Positions 1 through 8,267 of a stretch of DNA of 64,000 nucleotides are shown here, piece by piece (position 1 is the first letter of the stretch; every line of letters begins with the position of its first letter). Origin of the DNA: Methylobacterium adhaesivum (GTDB lineage: Bacteria > Pseudomonadota > Alphaproteobacteria > Rhizobiales > Beijerinckiaceae); the NCBI RefSeq assembly GCF_022179065.1, contig NZ_BPQD01000001.1:490753-554752 (forward strand), given 5' to 3'. The notes below the pieces were generated by a model. It saw only the letters and a list, made by a program, of their open reading frames with translations. It made no database searches and had not been told where the DNA came from. The translations under genes were made by a program, and so were the position numbers.

Positions 1-2
1 CC

Positions 3-641
3 CACGGCGTGCGCGAGTTCGTGATCTGCCTCGGCTACAAGGGCTACGTCATCAAGGAGTTCTTCCTGAACTACCGCCTGCACCTGTCCGACGTCACCAT
101 CGACGTCGGGGCGGGGCATGTCGATTTTCACCGCAGTGCCGCGGAGGACTGGCGCGTCTCCCTCATCGAAACCGGGGAGACCACCATGACGGGTGGGCGC
201 CTCAAGCGGGTGCGCGACTATCTCGGCGACGACGACTTCTTCATGACCTACGGCGACGGCGTCGCCGACGTCGACCTCACGGCACTCGCCGCCTTCCACA
301 AGTCCCATGGACGTCTCGCCACCCTCACGGCGGTGACGCCGCCGGGCCGCTTCGGCGCCCTCGAACTCGACGACGGCGCCGTCCGCAGCTTCCGCGAAAA
401 GCCGGCGGGCGATGGGGCGACCATCAACGGCGGCTTCTTCGTGCTGTCGCCGCGTGTCCTCGACCGTATCGCCGGCGACGCCACCGTATGGGAGGCCGAG
501 CCCCTGGAGCGCCTGGCGCATGAAGGCCAGCTCTCGGCCTATCTTCACACGGGTTTCTGGCAGGCCATGGATACCCTGCGCGACAAGAACCACCTTGAAG
601 CCCTCTGGGCCGGCGGACAGGCGCCGTGGAAGTGCTGGTAG
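3..641 (+). CDS. rfbF: Glucose-1-phosphate cytidylyltransferase, 5' truncated by the window edge
   Basis: Makes CDP-glucose from CTP and glucose-1-phosphate, the entry step of CDP-deoxysugar pathways. The frame is open from base 3, so roughly the first 45 residues (the GGxGTR nucleotide loop) lie outside the window. What remains is typical of the family: EFVICLGYKG, then MTYGDGVADVD, whose acidic pair binds metal and sugar phosphate, then FREKP, INGGFFV and the end FWQAMDTLRDKN. It is followed 60 bp later by rfbG on the same strand, so it heads the sugar operon. Identity is firm. The true start and anything upstream cannot be seen. Confidence 0.93.
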   Translation, partial: HGVREFVICLGYKGYVIKEFFLNYRLHLSDVTIDVGAGHVDFHRSAAEDWRVSLIETGETTMTGGRLKRVRDYLGDDDFFMTYGDGVADVDLTALAAFHKSHGRLATLTAVTPPGRFGALELDDGAVRSFREKPAGDGATINGGFFVLSPRVLDRIAGDATVWEAEPLERLAHEGQLSAYLHTGFWQAMDTLRDKNHLEALWAGGQAPWKCW

Positions 642-701
642 TCGCGAACTGACACCGGCGCCGTCCCGGTGTAGGGAAGCGCGATCCGGAGACACCACGG
701 C

Positions 702-1814
702 TTGCAGAATCCCATTTCCCCGACGACGGCGCTGCGCGCGGGCGCCCGCAACCCGGACCCCGCCTTCTGGGCCGGGCGGTCGGTGCTCGTCACCGGGCAT
801 ACGGGCTTCAAGGGGGCATGGCTGAGCTTGTGGCTGGGGCGCCTCGGCGCGCGGGTGAGCGGTCTCGCCCTGTCGCCCGAGACGAATCCGAACCTGTTCG
901 ACGGCGCCGGGCTCTCCGGGCAGATGGATTCGCACATCGGCGACATCCGCACCCTGGAAACCGTGCGCGGTTGCTTCGGCGCGACGGCCCCTGAGATCGT
1001 CATTCACATGGCGGCCCAGGCCCTGGTGCGCCCCTCCTACCGCGATCCCCTCGGCACCTACGCCACCAACGTCATGGGCACCGCCCACGTCCTCGAGGCC
1101 GTGCGTGCCACCCCCTCCGTACGCGCCGTCGTGGTGGTGACGAGCGACAAGGCCTACGCCAACCGCGAATGGCCCTACGGCTACCGCGAGACCGAGGCCC
1201 TCGGCGGACACGATCCCTACAGCAGCTCCAAGGCCTGCGCCGAACTCGTCACGAGCGCGTACCGCGCCTCGTTCCTCGCCGAGCGCGATTGCCGCGTGGC
1301 CACGGCCCGGGCCGGCAACGTCATCGGCGGCGGCGACTGGTCCGAGGACCGGCTCATCCCCGACATCGTTCAGGCGTTTCTCGGCGGGCGTTCCGTCGAG
1401 ATCCGCGCACCCCATGCCACCCGGCCATGGCAGCACGTCCTCGAACCCTTGAGCGGCTATCTGCGCTTGGCCGAGGCGCTCTGCGACGACGACGGGGCCG
1501 CCGTCGCCGAAGCCTGGAATTTCGGCCCCGCCGACGAGGATTGCCGGCCCGTCGGCGCCATCGTCGAGACCCTGGCGCGGGAATGGGGCGACGGCGCCGC
1601 CTGGCACCTGTCGGAAAAAACCCATCCGCACGAGGCGACGTTCCTCAAGGTCGATGCCTCCAAGGCCCGGGCGTTCCTCGGCTGGGACCGGCGCCTGCGT
1701 CTCGATGCGGCCCTCGCCTGGACCACGGCTTGGCACCGCGCCTACGCCCAGGGCGCCTCCGCCCTCGACCTGACCCTGGCGCAGATCGGCGCCTACGAAA
1801 CCCTGGGAGCGTGA
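702..1814 (+). CDS. rfbG: CDP-glucose 4,6-dehydratase
   Basis: NAD-dependent short-chain dehydratase that converts CDP-glucose to CDP-4-keto-6-deoxyglucose. The Rossmann glycine motif VTGHTGFKGAWLS lies near residue 30, the substrate and NAD segment HMAAQALVRPSY near residue 105, and the catalytic Tyr-Lys appears as YSSSKACAE. GNVIGGGDW and ATRPWQHVLEP are family signatures. Its 370 aa length is normal. The start chosen is TTG at 702, with a GGAG about 10 bp upstream. The first 20 residues are poorly conserved, so a later start near the FWAGRSVLVTG segment is possible. Its stop overlaps the GTG of the next gene (GTGA), indicating translational coupling. Confidence 0.93.
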   Translation: MQNPISPTTALRAGARNPDPAFWAGRSVLVTGHTGFKGAWLSLWLGRLGARVSGLALSPETNPNLFDGAGLSGQMDSHIGDIRTLETVRGCFGATAPEIVIHMAAQALVRPSYRDPLGTYATNVMGTAHVLEAVRATPSVRAVVVVTSDKAYANREWPYGYRETEALGGHDPYSSSKACAELVTSAYRASFLAERDCRVATARAGNVIGGGDWSEDRLIPDIVQAFLGGRSVEIRAPHATRPWQHVLEPLSGYLRLAEALCDDDGAAVAEAWNFGPADEDCRPVGAIVETLAREWGDGAAWHLSEKTHPHEATFLKVDASKARAFLGWDRRLRLDAALAWTTAWHRAYAQGASALDLTLAQIGAYETLGA

Positions 1815-3049
1815 GCACCGTGACCCGACCCGCCTGCCGTGCCTGCGGCGCGCCGCTCTCCCGCACCGTGGCCGATCTCGGCCTGTCGCCCCTCGCCAAC
1901 GCCTACGTGCCGGCCGACCGGGCCGGGCGGGGCGAGATGTTCCATCCCCTCCACGCTTTCGTCTGCGACGCCTGCCACCTCGTGCAGCTGGAAGCCTTCG
2001 AGACGCCCGAGGCGATCTTTTCCGATTACGCCTATTTCTCCGGCTTCTCCGCCGGCTGGCTCGCGCATGCCGAGGCCTACGTCGCCGCCATGCAGGCGCG
2101 CTTCGGCCTCGGGCCCGCGAGCAAGGTCGTGGAGGTGGCGAGCAACGACGGCTACCTCCTGCAATACGCCGTCGCGCGCGGCATCCCGGCGCTGGGCGTC
2201 GAGCCGGCGGCCAACGTGGCCAAGGTCGCGGTGTCGCGCGGCGTGCCGACGGAGGTCGCGTTCTTCGGCGCTGAGACCGCCCGCCGTCTCGTGGCCGAGG
2301 GCCACGCCGCCGACCTCACGGCGGCCAACAACGTTCTCGCCCACGTGCCCGACATCCATGATTTCGTCGAAGGATTTCGCATCCTCCTGAAGCCCGAGGG
2401 GGCCGGCACCTTCGAGTTCCCGCACCTCCTGCGGATGATCGAGGAGCGTCAGTTCGACACCATCTACCACGAGCACTTTTCGTATCTGTCCCTCGGCGTG
2501 GTGTCCGGCATCCTCGAACAACACGGCCTGCGGGTGTTCGACGTCGAGGAACTGCCGACCCATGGCGGCTCCCTGCGGGTGTTCTTCTGCCATGCCGGCG
2601 CCGCCCACCCGACCGGTTCGGCGGTGGACCGCGTCCGCGAGGCCGAGCGCGCCGGGGGCCTGTTCGAGGCGGACGGCTACGCCGCCTTCGCCGAGGATGT
2701 GGTGGCGATCAAATGCGCGGCCCTCACCTTCCTGGCGGAGCTGCGCCTGAAGGGCGCCCGGGTCTGCGCCTATGGTGCGGCGGCCAAGGGCAACACCTTC
2801 CTCAACTATTGCGGCATCGGCCCCGAACTTGTGGCGGCGGTGGCCGACCGCTCGCCGCACAAGCAGGGAACCCTCCTGCCCGGCAGCCGGATTCCCGTGG
2901 TCTCGCCGCAAGCGCTCCTCGATCTCCGGCCCGACTACGTTCTGATCCTGCCCTGGAACCTCAAGAACGAGATCGCGGGGGAGATGGCCGCCATCCGGGC
3001 GTGGGGCGGGCGCTTCGTCACCGCGATTCCGCGCCTCACCGTGTTCTGA
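1811..3049 (+). CDS. SAM-dependent NDP-sugar C-methyltransferase (TylC3/virenose type)
   Basis: Three-part layout of sugar C-methyltransferases. An N-terminal zinc-binding domain has CRACG near residues 7-11 and CDACH near residue 52. A central Rossmann methyltransferase has VVEVASNDGYLLQ as SAM motif I. A C-terminal domain carries GAAAKGNTFLNY and ends in ILPWNLKNE. IYHEHFSYLS matches the catalytic Tyr/His/Glu region known for this family. It is 412 aa, the usual size. The GTG at 1811 overlaps the rfbG stop; a second in-frame GTG lies at 1820. The enzyme should methylate C-3 of a 4-keto-6-deoxy sugar made by RfbG. The position methylated is inferred from family members. Confidence 0.88.
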   Translation: MSTVTRPACRACGAPLSRTVADLGLSPLANAYVPADRAGRGEMFHPLHAFVCDACHLVQLEAFETPEAIFSDYAYFSGFSAGWLAHAEAYVAAMQARFGLGPASKVVEVASNDGYLLQYAVARGIPALGVEPAANVAKVAVSRGVPTEVAFFGAETARRLVAEGHAADLTAANNVLAHVPDIHDFVEGFRILLKPEGAGTFEFPHLLRMIEERQFDTIYHEHFSYLSLGVVSGILEQHGLRVFDVEELPTHGGSLRVFFCHAGAAHPTGSAVDRVREAERAGGLFEADGYAAFAEDVVAIKCAALTFLAELRLKGARVCAYGAAAKGNTFLNYCGIGPELVAAVADRSPHKQGTLLPGSRIPVVSPQALLDLRPDYVLILPWNLKNEIAGEMAAIRAWGGRFVTAIPRLTVF

Positions 3050-3054
3050 CGCCC

Positions 3055-3585
3055 ATGCGCTTCGAGGAAACCCCGCTCGCCGGCGCTTACCGGGTGTGGC
3101 CCGAGCCCCTGTCCGACGAGCGGGGCTTCTTCGCCCGCACCGCCTGCACCGACGAATTCGCCGCCCATGGTCTCGTGGGGCAGTTCGCCCAGTCGAGCGT
3201 GTCGTTCAACGCCCGGCGCGGCACCGTGCGGGGGATGCACTATTCGGTCGAGCCCCACGCGGAGACCAAGCTCGTGCGCTGCACGGGGGGCGCGATCCAC
3301 GATGTCCTGGTCGATCTGCGTCCGGATTCGCCAAGTTATCTCAAGAGCTTCGCCGCGACGCTGACGCAGGACAACCGCTGCGCCCTCTACATCCCGGCGG
3401 GCTTCGCCCACGGTTTCCAGGCGCTCACCGACGCGGCCGAGGTGCTCTACATGATCGACCGCACCTACGTGCCCGGCTCCGCCCGGGGGCTGCGCTGGAA
3501 CGATCCGGCCCTCGACGTGGCCTGGCCCGAGCCCGTCACCGTGATCGCCGATCGCGACCTCGCCTATCCGGATTGGACGGCGTGA
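3055..3585 (+). CDS. NDP-4-dehydro-6-deoxyhexose 3,5-epimerase (RmlC-like cupin)
   Basis: Cupin of 176 aa from the dTDP-4-dehydrorhamnose 3,5-epimerase family. Visible signatures are ERGFFART, SVSFNARRGTVRGMHY with the catalytic His, KLVRCTGGAIHDVLVDLR, and IPAGFAHGFQAL, followed by the Tyr-containing VLYMIDRTY. It starts 5 bp after the methyltransferase stop, and its TGA overlaps the GTG of the reductase, so it belongs to the same operon. Because the upstream enzymes make a CDP-sugar rather than a dTDP-sugar, the likely substrate is a CDP-4-keto-6-deoxyhexose, C-methylated or not. Family assignment is firm. The nucleotide is inferred from context. Confidence 0.88.
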   Translation: MRFEETPLAGAYRVWPEPLSDERGFFARTACTDEFAAHGLVGQFAQSSVSFNARRGTVRGMHYSVEPHAETKLVRCTGGAIHDVLVDLRPDSPSYLKSFAATLTQDNRCALYIPAGFAHGFQALTDAAEVLYMIDRTYVPGSARGLRWNDPALDVAWPEPVTVIADRDLAYPDWTA

Positions 3586-4481
3586 GGGTTCTCGTCACCG
3601 GCGCCTCCGGGTTTGTCGGGCGCCACGCCCTGGCGGCCCTTGCGGCGCGGGGCTACGAGGTCCACGCCGTGGCGCGTAACCCCCTGCCGGGGTTTACGAA
3701 TTACCCCGTCGACCTCCTCGACGAAGCTCAGCGCCGGGCCCTCGTCGCCAGGGTGGCGCCGAGCCACCTCCTGCATCTCGCCTGGGATGCCGAACCAGGC
3801 AAATACTGGACCTCGGCGAGCAACCTCGCCTGGGTCGCGGCGAGTCTCGACCTCGCCCGAAGCTTTTACGAAGTCGGCGGGCGCCGGTTCGTGGTGTCGG
3901 GAACCTGCGCCGAGTATACGTGGGGGGCGGACCGCTTCGACGAGGCGACGACACCTTGCCGGCCGGCGACCCTATACGGCGCGGCCAAGGACGGCACCCG
4001 CCGTATTCTTGCCGCCTATGCCGACAGTGTCGGCCTGTCCTTCGCGTGGGGGCGGTTGTTCTATCTCTATGGCCCCGGTGAGCGACGCGGGCGCCTCGTC
4101 AGCGATGCGGCGCACGCGCTCCTCACGGGTGCCGCGTTCCCGACCTCCCCCGGCCATCAGGCCCGCGATTTCCTACATGTCGTTGATGTTGCAAGCGCTT
4201 TGGCCGCCCTCCTCGACAGTCCGGTGACGGGCGCCGTCAACATCGGCTCCGGAATGGCGGTTCCGGTGCGCACCCTCTTGGACGGGCTCGCCGCCCGCAC
4301 CGGGCGGCCCGACCTGCTGCATTACGGAGCGCGGCCCCTGAGCCCGTCCGAGCCGGCGGTGATCGAAGCGGCGACGACCCGTCTGCGGGAGGAGGTGGGA
4401 TTTCGGCCGCGCTTCACGCTTGATGCGGGGCTCGACGACACCCTGGCGTGGTGGCGGGGCCAGGTCTCAGCAGGGCAGTAA
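3582..4481 (+). CDS. NAD(P)-dependent NDP-sugar 4-ketoreductase (extended SDR)
   Basis: Extended SDR of 299 aa. The nucleotide-binding VTGASGFVGRH is at residues 5-15, and the catalytic Tyr-Lys pair is in LYGAAKDGTRR. A Ser/Thr active-site region, VVSGTCAEY, and a C-terminal EVGFRPRF sugar-binding end are also present. The GTG start overlaps the epimerase stop (GTGA). As the last gene of the set it probably reduces the 4-keto group and so fixes the final sugar, as CDP-paratose/abequose synthases do. The last 15 bp overlap the convergent response regulator gene. Substrate identity is inferred. Confidence 0.82.
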   Translation: MRVLVTGASGFVGRHALAALAARGYEVHAVARNPLPGFTNYPVDLLDEAQRRALVARVAPSHLLHLAWDAEPGKYWTSASNLAWVAASLDLARSFYEVGGRRFVVSGTCAEYTWGADRFDEATTPCRPATLYGAAKDGTRRILAAYADSVGLSFAWGRLFYLYGPGERRGRLVSDAAHALLTGAAFPTSPGHQARDFLHVVDVASALAALLDSPVTGAVNIGSGMAVPVRTLLDGLAARTGRPDLLHYGARPLSPSEPAVIEAATTRLREEVGFRPRFTLDAGLDDTLAWWRGQVSAGQ

Positions 4482-4856
4482 GCCCTTGAGTTGACTGAGA
4501 ATATCCTCGCCCGTGCAGGGGCGGGCGATGAAGCGGGCGCCGGGCGGCATCCGGTCCGGATCGGGGGCGGCCCGCCCGGAGACGATGACGATGGGCAGGT
4601 GCGGCCGCGCCGCCGAGGCCGCGTTGGCGAGGTCGAACCCATTGGTTTTGCCCGACAATTCGACATCCGTGATGAGCCCGCAGATGTCGGGCCGCGCCGC
4701 CAGGATGCCGAGCGCCCGCTCGGCGGAGGCGCATTGCACAGTCTCGTAACCGCCGTCTTCGAGCACGTCTCCGAGGTCCATGATGGTCAGGGCCTCGTCC
4801 TCCACGAGGAGGATCACCGGCCGATCGTCGTTTGCGCCCGTCGTCTCATCCACCAC
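4467..4856 (-). CDS. Single-domain response regulator (CheY-like receiver)
   Basis: A receiver domain and nothing else, 129 aa. The acidic pair VEDEA is near residue 19 and the phospho-acceptor Asp in LITDVEL near residue 64. The switch Ser is in VIVSGRA. The loop that normally reads AKP reads ARPC, so the conserved lysine that contacts the phosphoryl group is replaced by arginine. There is no output domain, so it probably works by phosphotransfer or protein binding, as many rhizobial stand-alone receivers do. No partner kinase is adjacent. Its 3' end overlaps the convergent sugar reductase by 15 bp. Confidence 0.82.
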   Translation of the reverse strand: MVDETTGANDDRPVILLVEDEALTIMDLGDVLEDGGYETVQCASAERALGILAARPDICGLITDVELSGKTNGFDLANAASAARPHLPIVIVSGRAAPDPDRMPPGARFIARPCTGEDILSQLKGLLPC

Positions 4857-4965
4857 GATGCACTCTCCCCGGCCGTCTCATGGGATGCGGCGTGGGACGG
4901 CCCACGGGGCCGCGCGCCGCTTGTCACCCTGTCCCAACGAGGGAACGCGCCGCGGGTTGCAGCCC

Positions 4966-6222
4966 TCAGGGCCGCGTCACGTCCCCCACCACCGTTACGA
5001 CGGCGTCGACGAGGCGGTCGAGGTCGGGTTCGGCGATGGTGAGCGCCGGCGTGAGGTAGACGATGTCGCCGAACGGCCGGACCCAGACGCCGCGTTCGAG
5101 GAAGCGGCGCTTGACCTCCGCCAGATCCGGCACGGTGCTCCACTGCACCGCCCCGATGGCGCCGAGCACCCGGACGTCGGCGATGCCGGGCCGACCCCGC
5201 AACGGCGCGAGGCCGGCGGCGAGGCGGGCGCCGATGGCCCGGGCCTGCGCGAGGCGGGGCTCGGATTCGAACAGGTCGAGGCTGGCGTTCGCCGCCGCGC
5301 AGGCCAGCGGATTGGCCATGAAGGTCGGGCCGTGCATGAGGGCGGCGGCGGGGTCGTCGGAGAGGAAGGTCTCGAACACCGCGCCCGTCGCCACCGTGGC
5401 GGCGAGCGCCATGGTGCCGCCGGTCAGCGCCTTCGACAGGCACAGGATGTCGGGGACGATGCCCGCCTGCTCGCAGGCGAACAGGGTGCCGGTGCGGCCG
5501 AACCCGGTAAAGATCTCGTCGGCGATGAGGGGCAGGCCGTAGCTTTGCGCGAGGCGCGCCACCTCGGCCAGAACCTCGGGGGGGTGCATCCGCATGCCGC
5601 CGGCCCCCTGGACCAGGGGCTCGACGATCACCGCCGCCAGGGTGTTTTCGTGGTGGGCGAGGCAGGCCTCGAGGGCCGCGACCCGTTCGGCGCTGGTGGG
5701 CAAGTCGCAAAAAACCTGGGTCGGCAGGGCGGCGCCGAAGCGCCGGTGCATGCCCTCTTCCGGATCGCAGACCGACATCGCCCCGAGGGTGTCGCCGTGG
5801 TAGCCGCCGCGAAAGGCGAGGAAGCGGGTGCGCCCCGAAACCCCCCGGTTGAGCCAGAGTTGAAGGGCCATCTTCAACGCGACCTCGACGGCCACCGACC
5901 CCGAATCCGAAAAGAACACGTGGTCGAGGTCGCCCGGCAACAGGGCGGCGAGGCGGGCGGCCAGCCGCTCCGCCGGCGCGTGGGTGAGGCCGCCGAACAT
6001 CACGTGCGGCATCGCCGCGAGCTGGGCCGCGACGGCGGCCCGGATGTGGGGATGGTTGTAGCCATGCGCCGCCGTCCACCACGAGGCGATGCCGTCGACG
6101 AGCTCGCGCCCATCCGCCAGCACGATGCGCGCCCCGTCCGTCCGCACCGCCTCGAGGGGCGCGGCGGCGGTCTTCATCTGCGTGTAGGGCCGCCAGAGGT
6201 GGTTTTTTTCGGGGTTGGTCAT
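4966..6222 (-). CDS. bioA: Adenosylmethionine-8-amino-7-oxononanoate aminotransferase
   Basis: PLP-dependent class III aminotransferase of biotin synthesis. It converts 7-keto-8-aminopelargonate to 7,8-diaminopelargonate with SAM as amino donor. Family landmarks are HLWRPYTQMK at the N-terminus, the substrate segment GIASWWTAAHGYNHP, the PLP region FFSDSGSVAVEVALKMA, IADEIFTGFGRTG, and SKALTGG with the Schiff-base lysine. The start at 6222 (MTNPEKNHLWRPY) was chosen over an in-frame upstream start because family proteins begin there. The stretch before the ATG is C-rich with no Shine-Dalgarno. It points away from bioF, with an AT-rich insertion between the two. Confidence 0.95.
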   Translation of the reverse strand: MTNPEKNHLWRPYTQMKTAAAPLEAVRTDGARIVLADGRELVDGIASWWTAAHGYNHPHIRAAVAAQLAAMPHVMFGGLTHAPAERLAARLAALLPGDLDHVFFSDSGSVAVEVALKMALQLWLNRGVSGRTRFLAFRGGYHGDTLGAMSVCDPEEGMHRRFGAALPTQVFCDLPTSAERVAALEACLAHHENTLAAVIVEPLVQGAGGMRMHPPEVLAEVARLAQSYGLPLIADEIFTGFGRTGTLFACEQAGIVPDILCLSKALTGGTMALAATVATGAVFETFLSDDPAAALMHGPTFMANPLACAAANASLDLFESEPRLAQARAIGARLAAGLAPLRGRPGIADVRVLGAIGAVQWSTVPDLAEVKRRFLERGVWVRPFGDIVYLTPALTIAEPDLDRLVDAVVTVVGDVTRP

Positions 6223-6676
6223 GGGGGTGGGATGGAAGGAGGGGGCGGTGGGGTCAAGGTGGGGACGATTCGCGTCCCGAGTTTGGGAAACCAAGCCTTG
6301 AAGTAGTAATCCGTGGTCGCGCCAGTTTGCTGACAACGTTAGACGCTTACTTGTATAATATGTAAGGAGCGGCTGTTCAGTGGAAGAGGTATGAACGTTC
6401 GGCTTGGGCTATGAACGAAATCTGGCCGTATAATTAAAAGTGAATATGCTGCTCCCGAGTTAACTAGACAGCTCGGGTTGCTGGCCTGCCCCAATTCGTT
6501 AATCCTCCGGCAACTTCGCCTCAGATCGATAGCAGGCATTGGGGAAGGGAGAAAAACGGGACGCTGTATGGAGCAAGCAAAAATGTGGCATAACCGCGCT
6601 GGTTAAGAACTGGTTTTCTCGATATAACTCGGCATCTTGAGATAGCGCAGAAGTTTCATGCGGAGCCGTAAACCCA
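6223..6676. other. Non-coding stretch: bioA upstream region, island left edge and long leader of the ATPase operon
   Basis: The first 60 bp are GC-rich and belong to the bioA upstream side. They include a small inverted repeat GGGACG/CGTCCC at 6262-6278 and a TTGAC motif read on the minus strand from 6257. From about 6300 the base composition turns AT-rich. No convincing coding region is seen. Further right are a 6-bp stem at 6454-6459/6472-6477 (CCCGAG/CTCGGG) and two nested inverted repeats, GCCTGC/GCAGGC (6484-6489/6532-6537) and CCCCAAT/ATTGGGG (6489-6495/6538-6544). The 300-bp untranslated space before the ATPase gene could therefore be a structured leader. Confidence 0.6.
6330..6359 (+). 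promoter_or_regulatory. Candidate sigma70-type promoter for the ATPase/TOPRIM pair
   Basis: CTGACA (6330-6335) is followed after 18 bp by a perfect TATAAT (6354-6359), reading toward the ATPase gene. It is the best consensus -10 in the AT-rich block. The start codon lies about 320 bp downstream, so a second, closer promoter cannot be excluded. Confidence 0.45.
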
Positions 6677-8266
6677 ATGCTAAAATATGGATTTACAAAT
6701 CTCCGAAGATTGGAAACGGTCGAGCCTGTTGAAATAAGGCCTATTACTCTCTTGATTGGGCGAAACAGCAGCGGCAAAAGCACTTTTTTGCGAACAATAC
6801 CTCTATTTAGGCAGTCAATAAATACGAAAACTAGCTCTCCAATACTATGGTTTGGAGATCTAGTAGATTTCGGCTCATACGACATCTCAGTCACGTCGGG
6901 AATGGTCGACAGAGAAATGTCGTTTACTTTCGTTCTCGATGACGTGCAGGTTGTTACGGGAGGAAACATATTTTATTATAGGTATTCGCCCCCTATTGTA
7001 AACTCTTATGAGAATGTAAGATGCAAAATCTCGATTGCTCCTGTGGAGCGAAGGACTAGAATATCAAATATCGAAATAGAACTTAGTAATGAAAAGACTA
7101 ATATTGCACTAAGCTTTGATGAAGACGGGGTTCTTACGAGCTTTAATGTAAATGATACTGCTTCGACTCTCAACCTCGATATTTTTCGGTATACCGTCAG
7201 TACCGGAACTTTGTTCCCTGCGATTATATCTCATGCCAAAGCAGTTGGAGTGAAGCGTCAGTCCGGAGTCGTATTTTATCCTCCTACAGAGGATTCACCC
7301 TTTGAAAAAGAAGCGCTACGTATTATTCGCGCCAGCACGGATAAAAGGATTTCTGAGAAAACCCTCAAAGAGTTTGTTAGAAGTCTGTTTCTTCAGCCGT
7401 TCCTAACAAATGATTATTTAAGAAGACTTTCAAACAGCCAAAACAGTAAATTTCGGACGTTCATTCGAGAAATGGCGGCTGATCCTGAAAGCGTAACAAA
7501 AAAACAATTATCCGACTTAATACTAGGATCGAGTGTTCCGAACGTCGTTGATTCTATTTCGTCTAAGCTGAAAAAAATGTTTGGGAGTACTCTATATATT
7601 GGACCTGCCCGAGCCAGAAGCGAGCGATATTACCGATATCAAGATCTTTCCGTTTCAGAAATCGATCCTGATGGTAAAAATTTTCCTATGTTTTTGAATT
7701 CACTGTCATATCAACAGATGAACAGCCTCTCAAATTGGATTAAAGATCTTTTTGGATATGGAATTACGGTAATCGAAGAGGCCGGTCATATTAGTATCAA
7801 ACTTGTTGAGCATGACAGCTCTCCAAATGTGACTGATGTTGGTTATGGAGTATCGCAGATTTTGCCGGTTCTAGGGCAGATCTGGTGGGCACGTGCTAGG
7901 CCGCGCGGGCAAGATGATCAGTCTGATTTCACGCTTCTTGCTGTTGAGCAGCCCGAATTACATCTACATCCTGCACATCAAGCCCTTTTGGCCGATGCAT
8001 TAGTAGGAGAAGCTTTAGTCTCTGCAGACGATGAGCATATGAGATCAAGAGTGAGTTTCATTGTAGAAACTCACAGTGAAACTCTTATAAATCGTCTGGG
8101 AGAGCTTATAGGAAGAAAAAGAATTAGTAGAAACGAAGTGCAGATTTTGTTGTTTGAGCAGTCGCTTCAGAATGAAGATATTACTGTAGTCAGATCGGTC
8201 GAGTACGATGAAAAAGGTGTCATAGTCGACTGGCCCTACGGATTTTTTGAGCCTGAGTCGCGCTGA
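6677..8266 (+). CDS. OLD/ABC-like AAA ATPase with DUF3696-type C-terminus, candidate defence ATPase
   Basis: ATPase of 529 aa. Walker A is LIGRNSSGKST (Lys34). The middle helical region is poorly conserved. A signature-like VGYGVSQILPVL precedes Walker B, LLAVEQPELHLHP, and a following switch motif VETHSETLI. The end, VDWPYGFFEPES, resembles the DUF3696 tail of predicted ATPases. Such proteins energise or gate nucleases in anti-phage systems (OLD, Gabija and PARIS are relatives by fold). The next gene encodes a TOPRIM-like protein 1 bp downstream. Base composition and codon use are AT-rich, unlike every flanking gene, which indicates recent transfer. Start ATG at 6677 has GCGGAG 11 bp upstream. 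Confidence 0.82.
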   Translation: MLKYGFTNLRRLETVEPVEIRPITLLIGRNSSGKSTFLRTIPLFRQSINTKTSSPILWFGDLVDFGSYDISVTSGMVDREMSFTFVLDDVQVVTGGNIFYYRYSPPIVNSYENVRCKISIAPVERRTRISNIEIELSNEKTNIALSFDEDGVLTSFNVNDTASTLNLDIFRYTVSTGTLFPAIISHAKAVGVKRQSGVVFYPPTEDSPFEKEALRIIRASTDKRISEKTLKEFVRSLFLQPFLTNDYLRRLSNSQNSKFRTFIREMAADPESVTKKQLSDLILGSSVPNVVDSISSKLKKMFGSTLYIGPARARSERYYRYQDLSVSEIDPDGKNFPMFLNSLSYQQMNSLSNWIKDLFGYGITVIEEAGHISIKLVEHDSSPNVTDVGYGVSQILPVLGQIWWARARPRGQDDQSDFTLLAVEQPELHLHPAHQALLADALVGEALVSADDEHMRSRVSFIVETHSETLINRLGELIGRKRISRNEVQILLFEQSLQNEDITVVRSVEYDEKGVIVDWPYGFFEPESR

Positions 8267-8267
8267 T

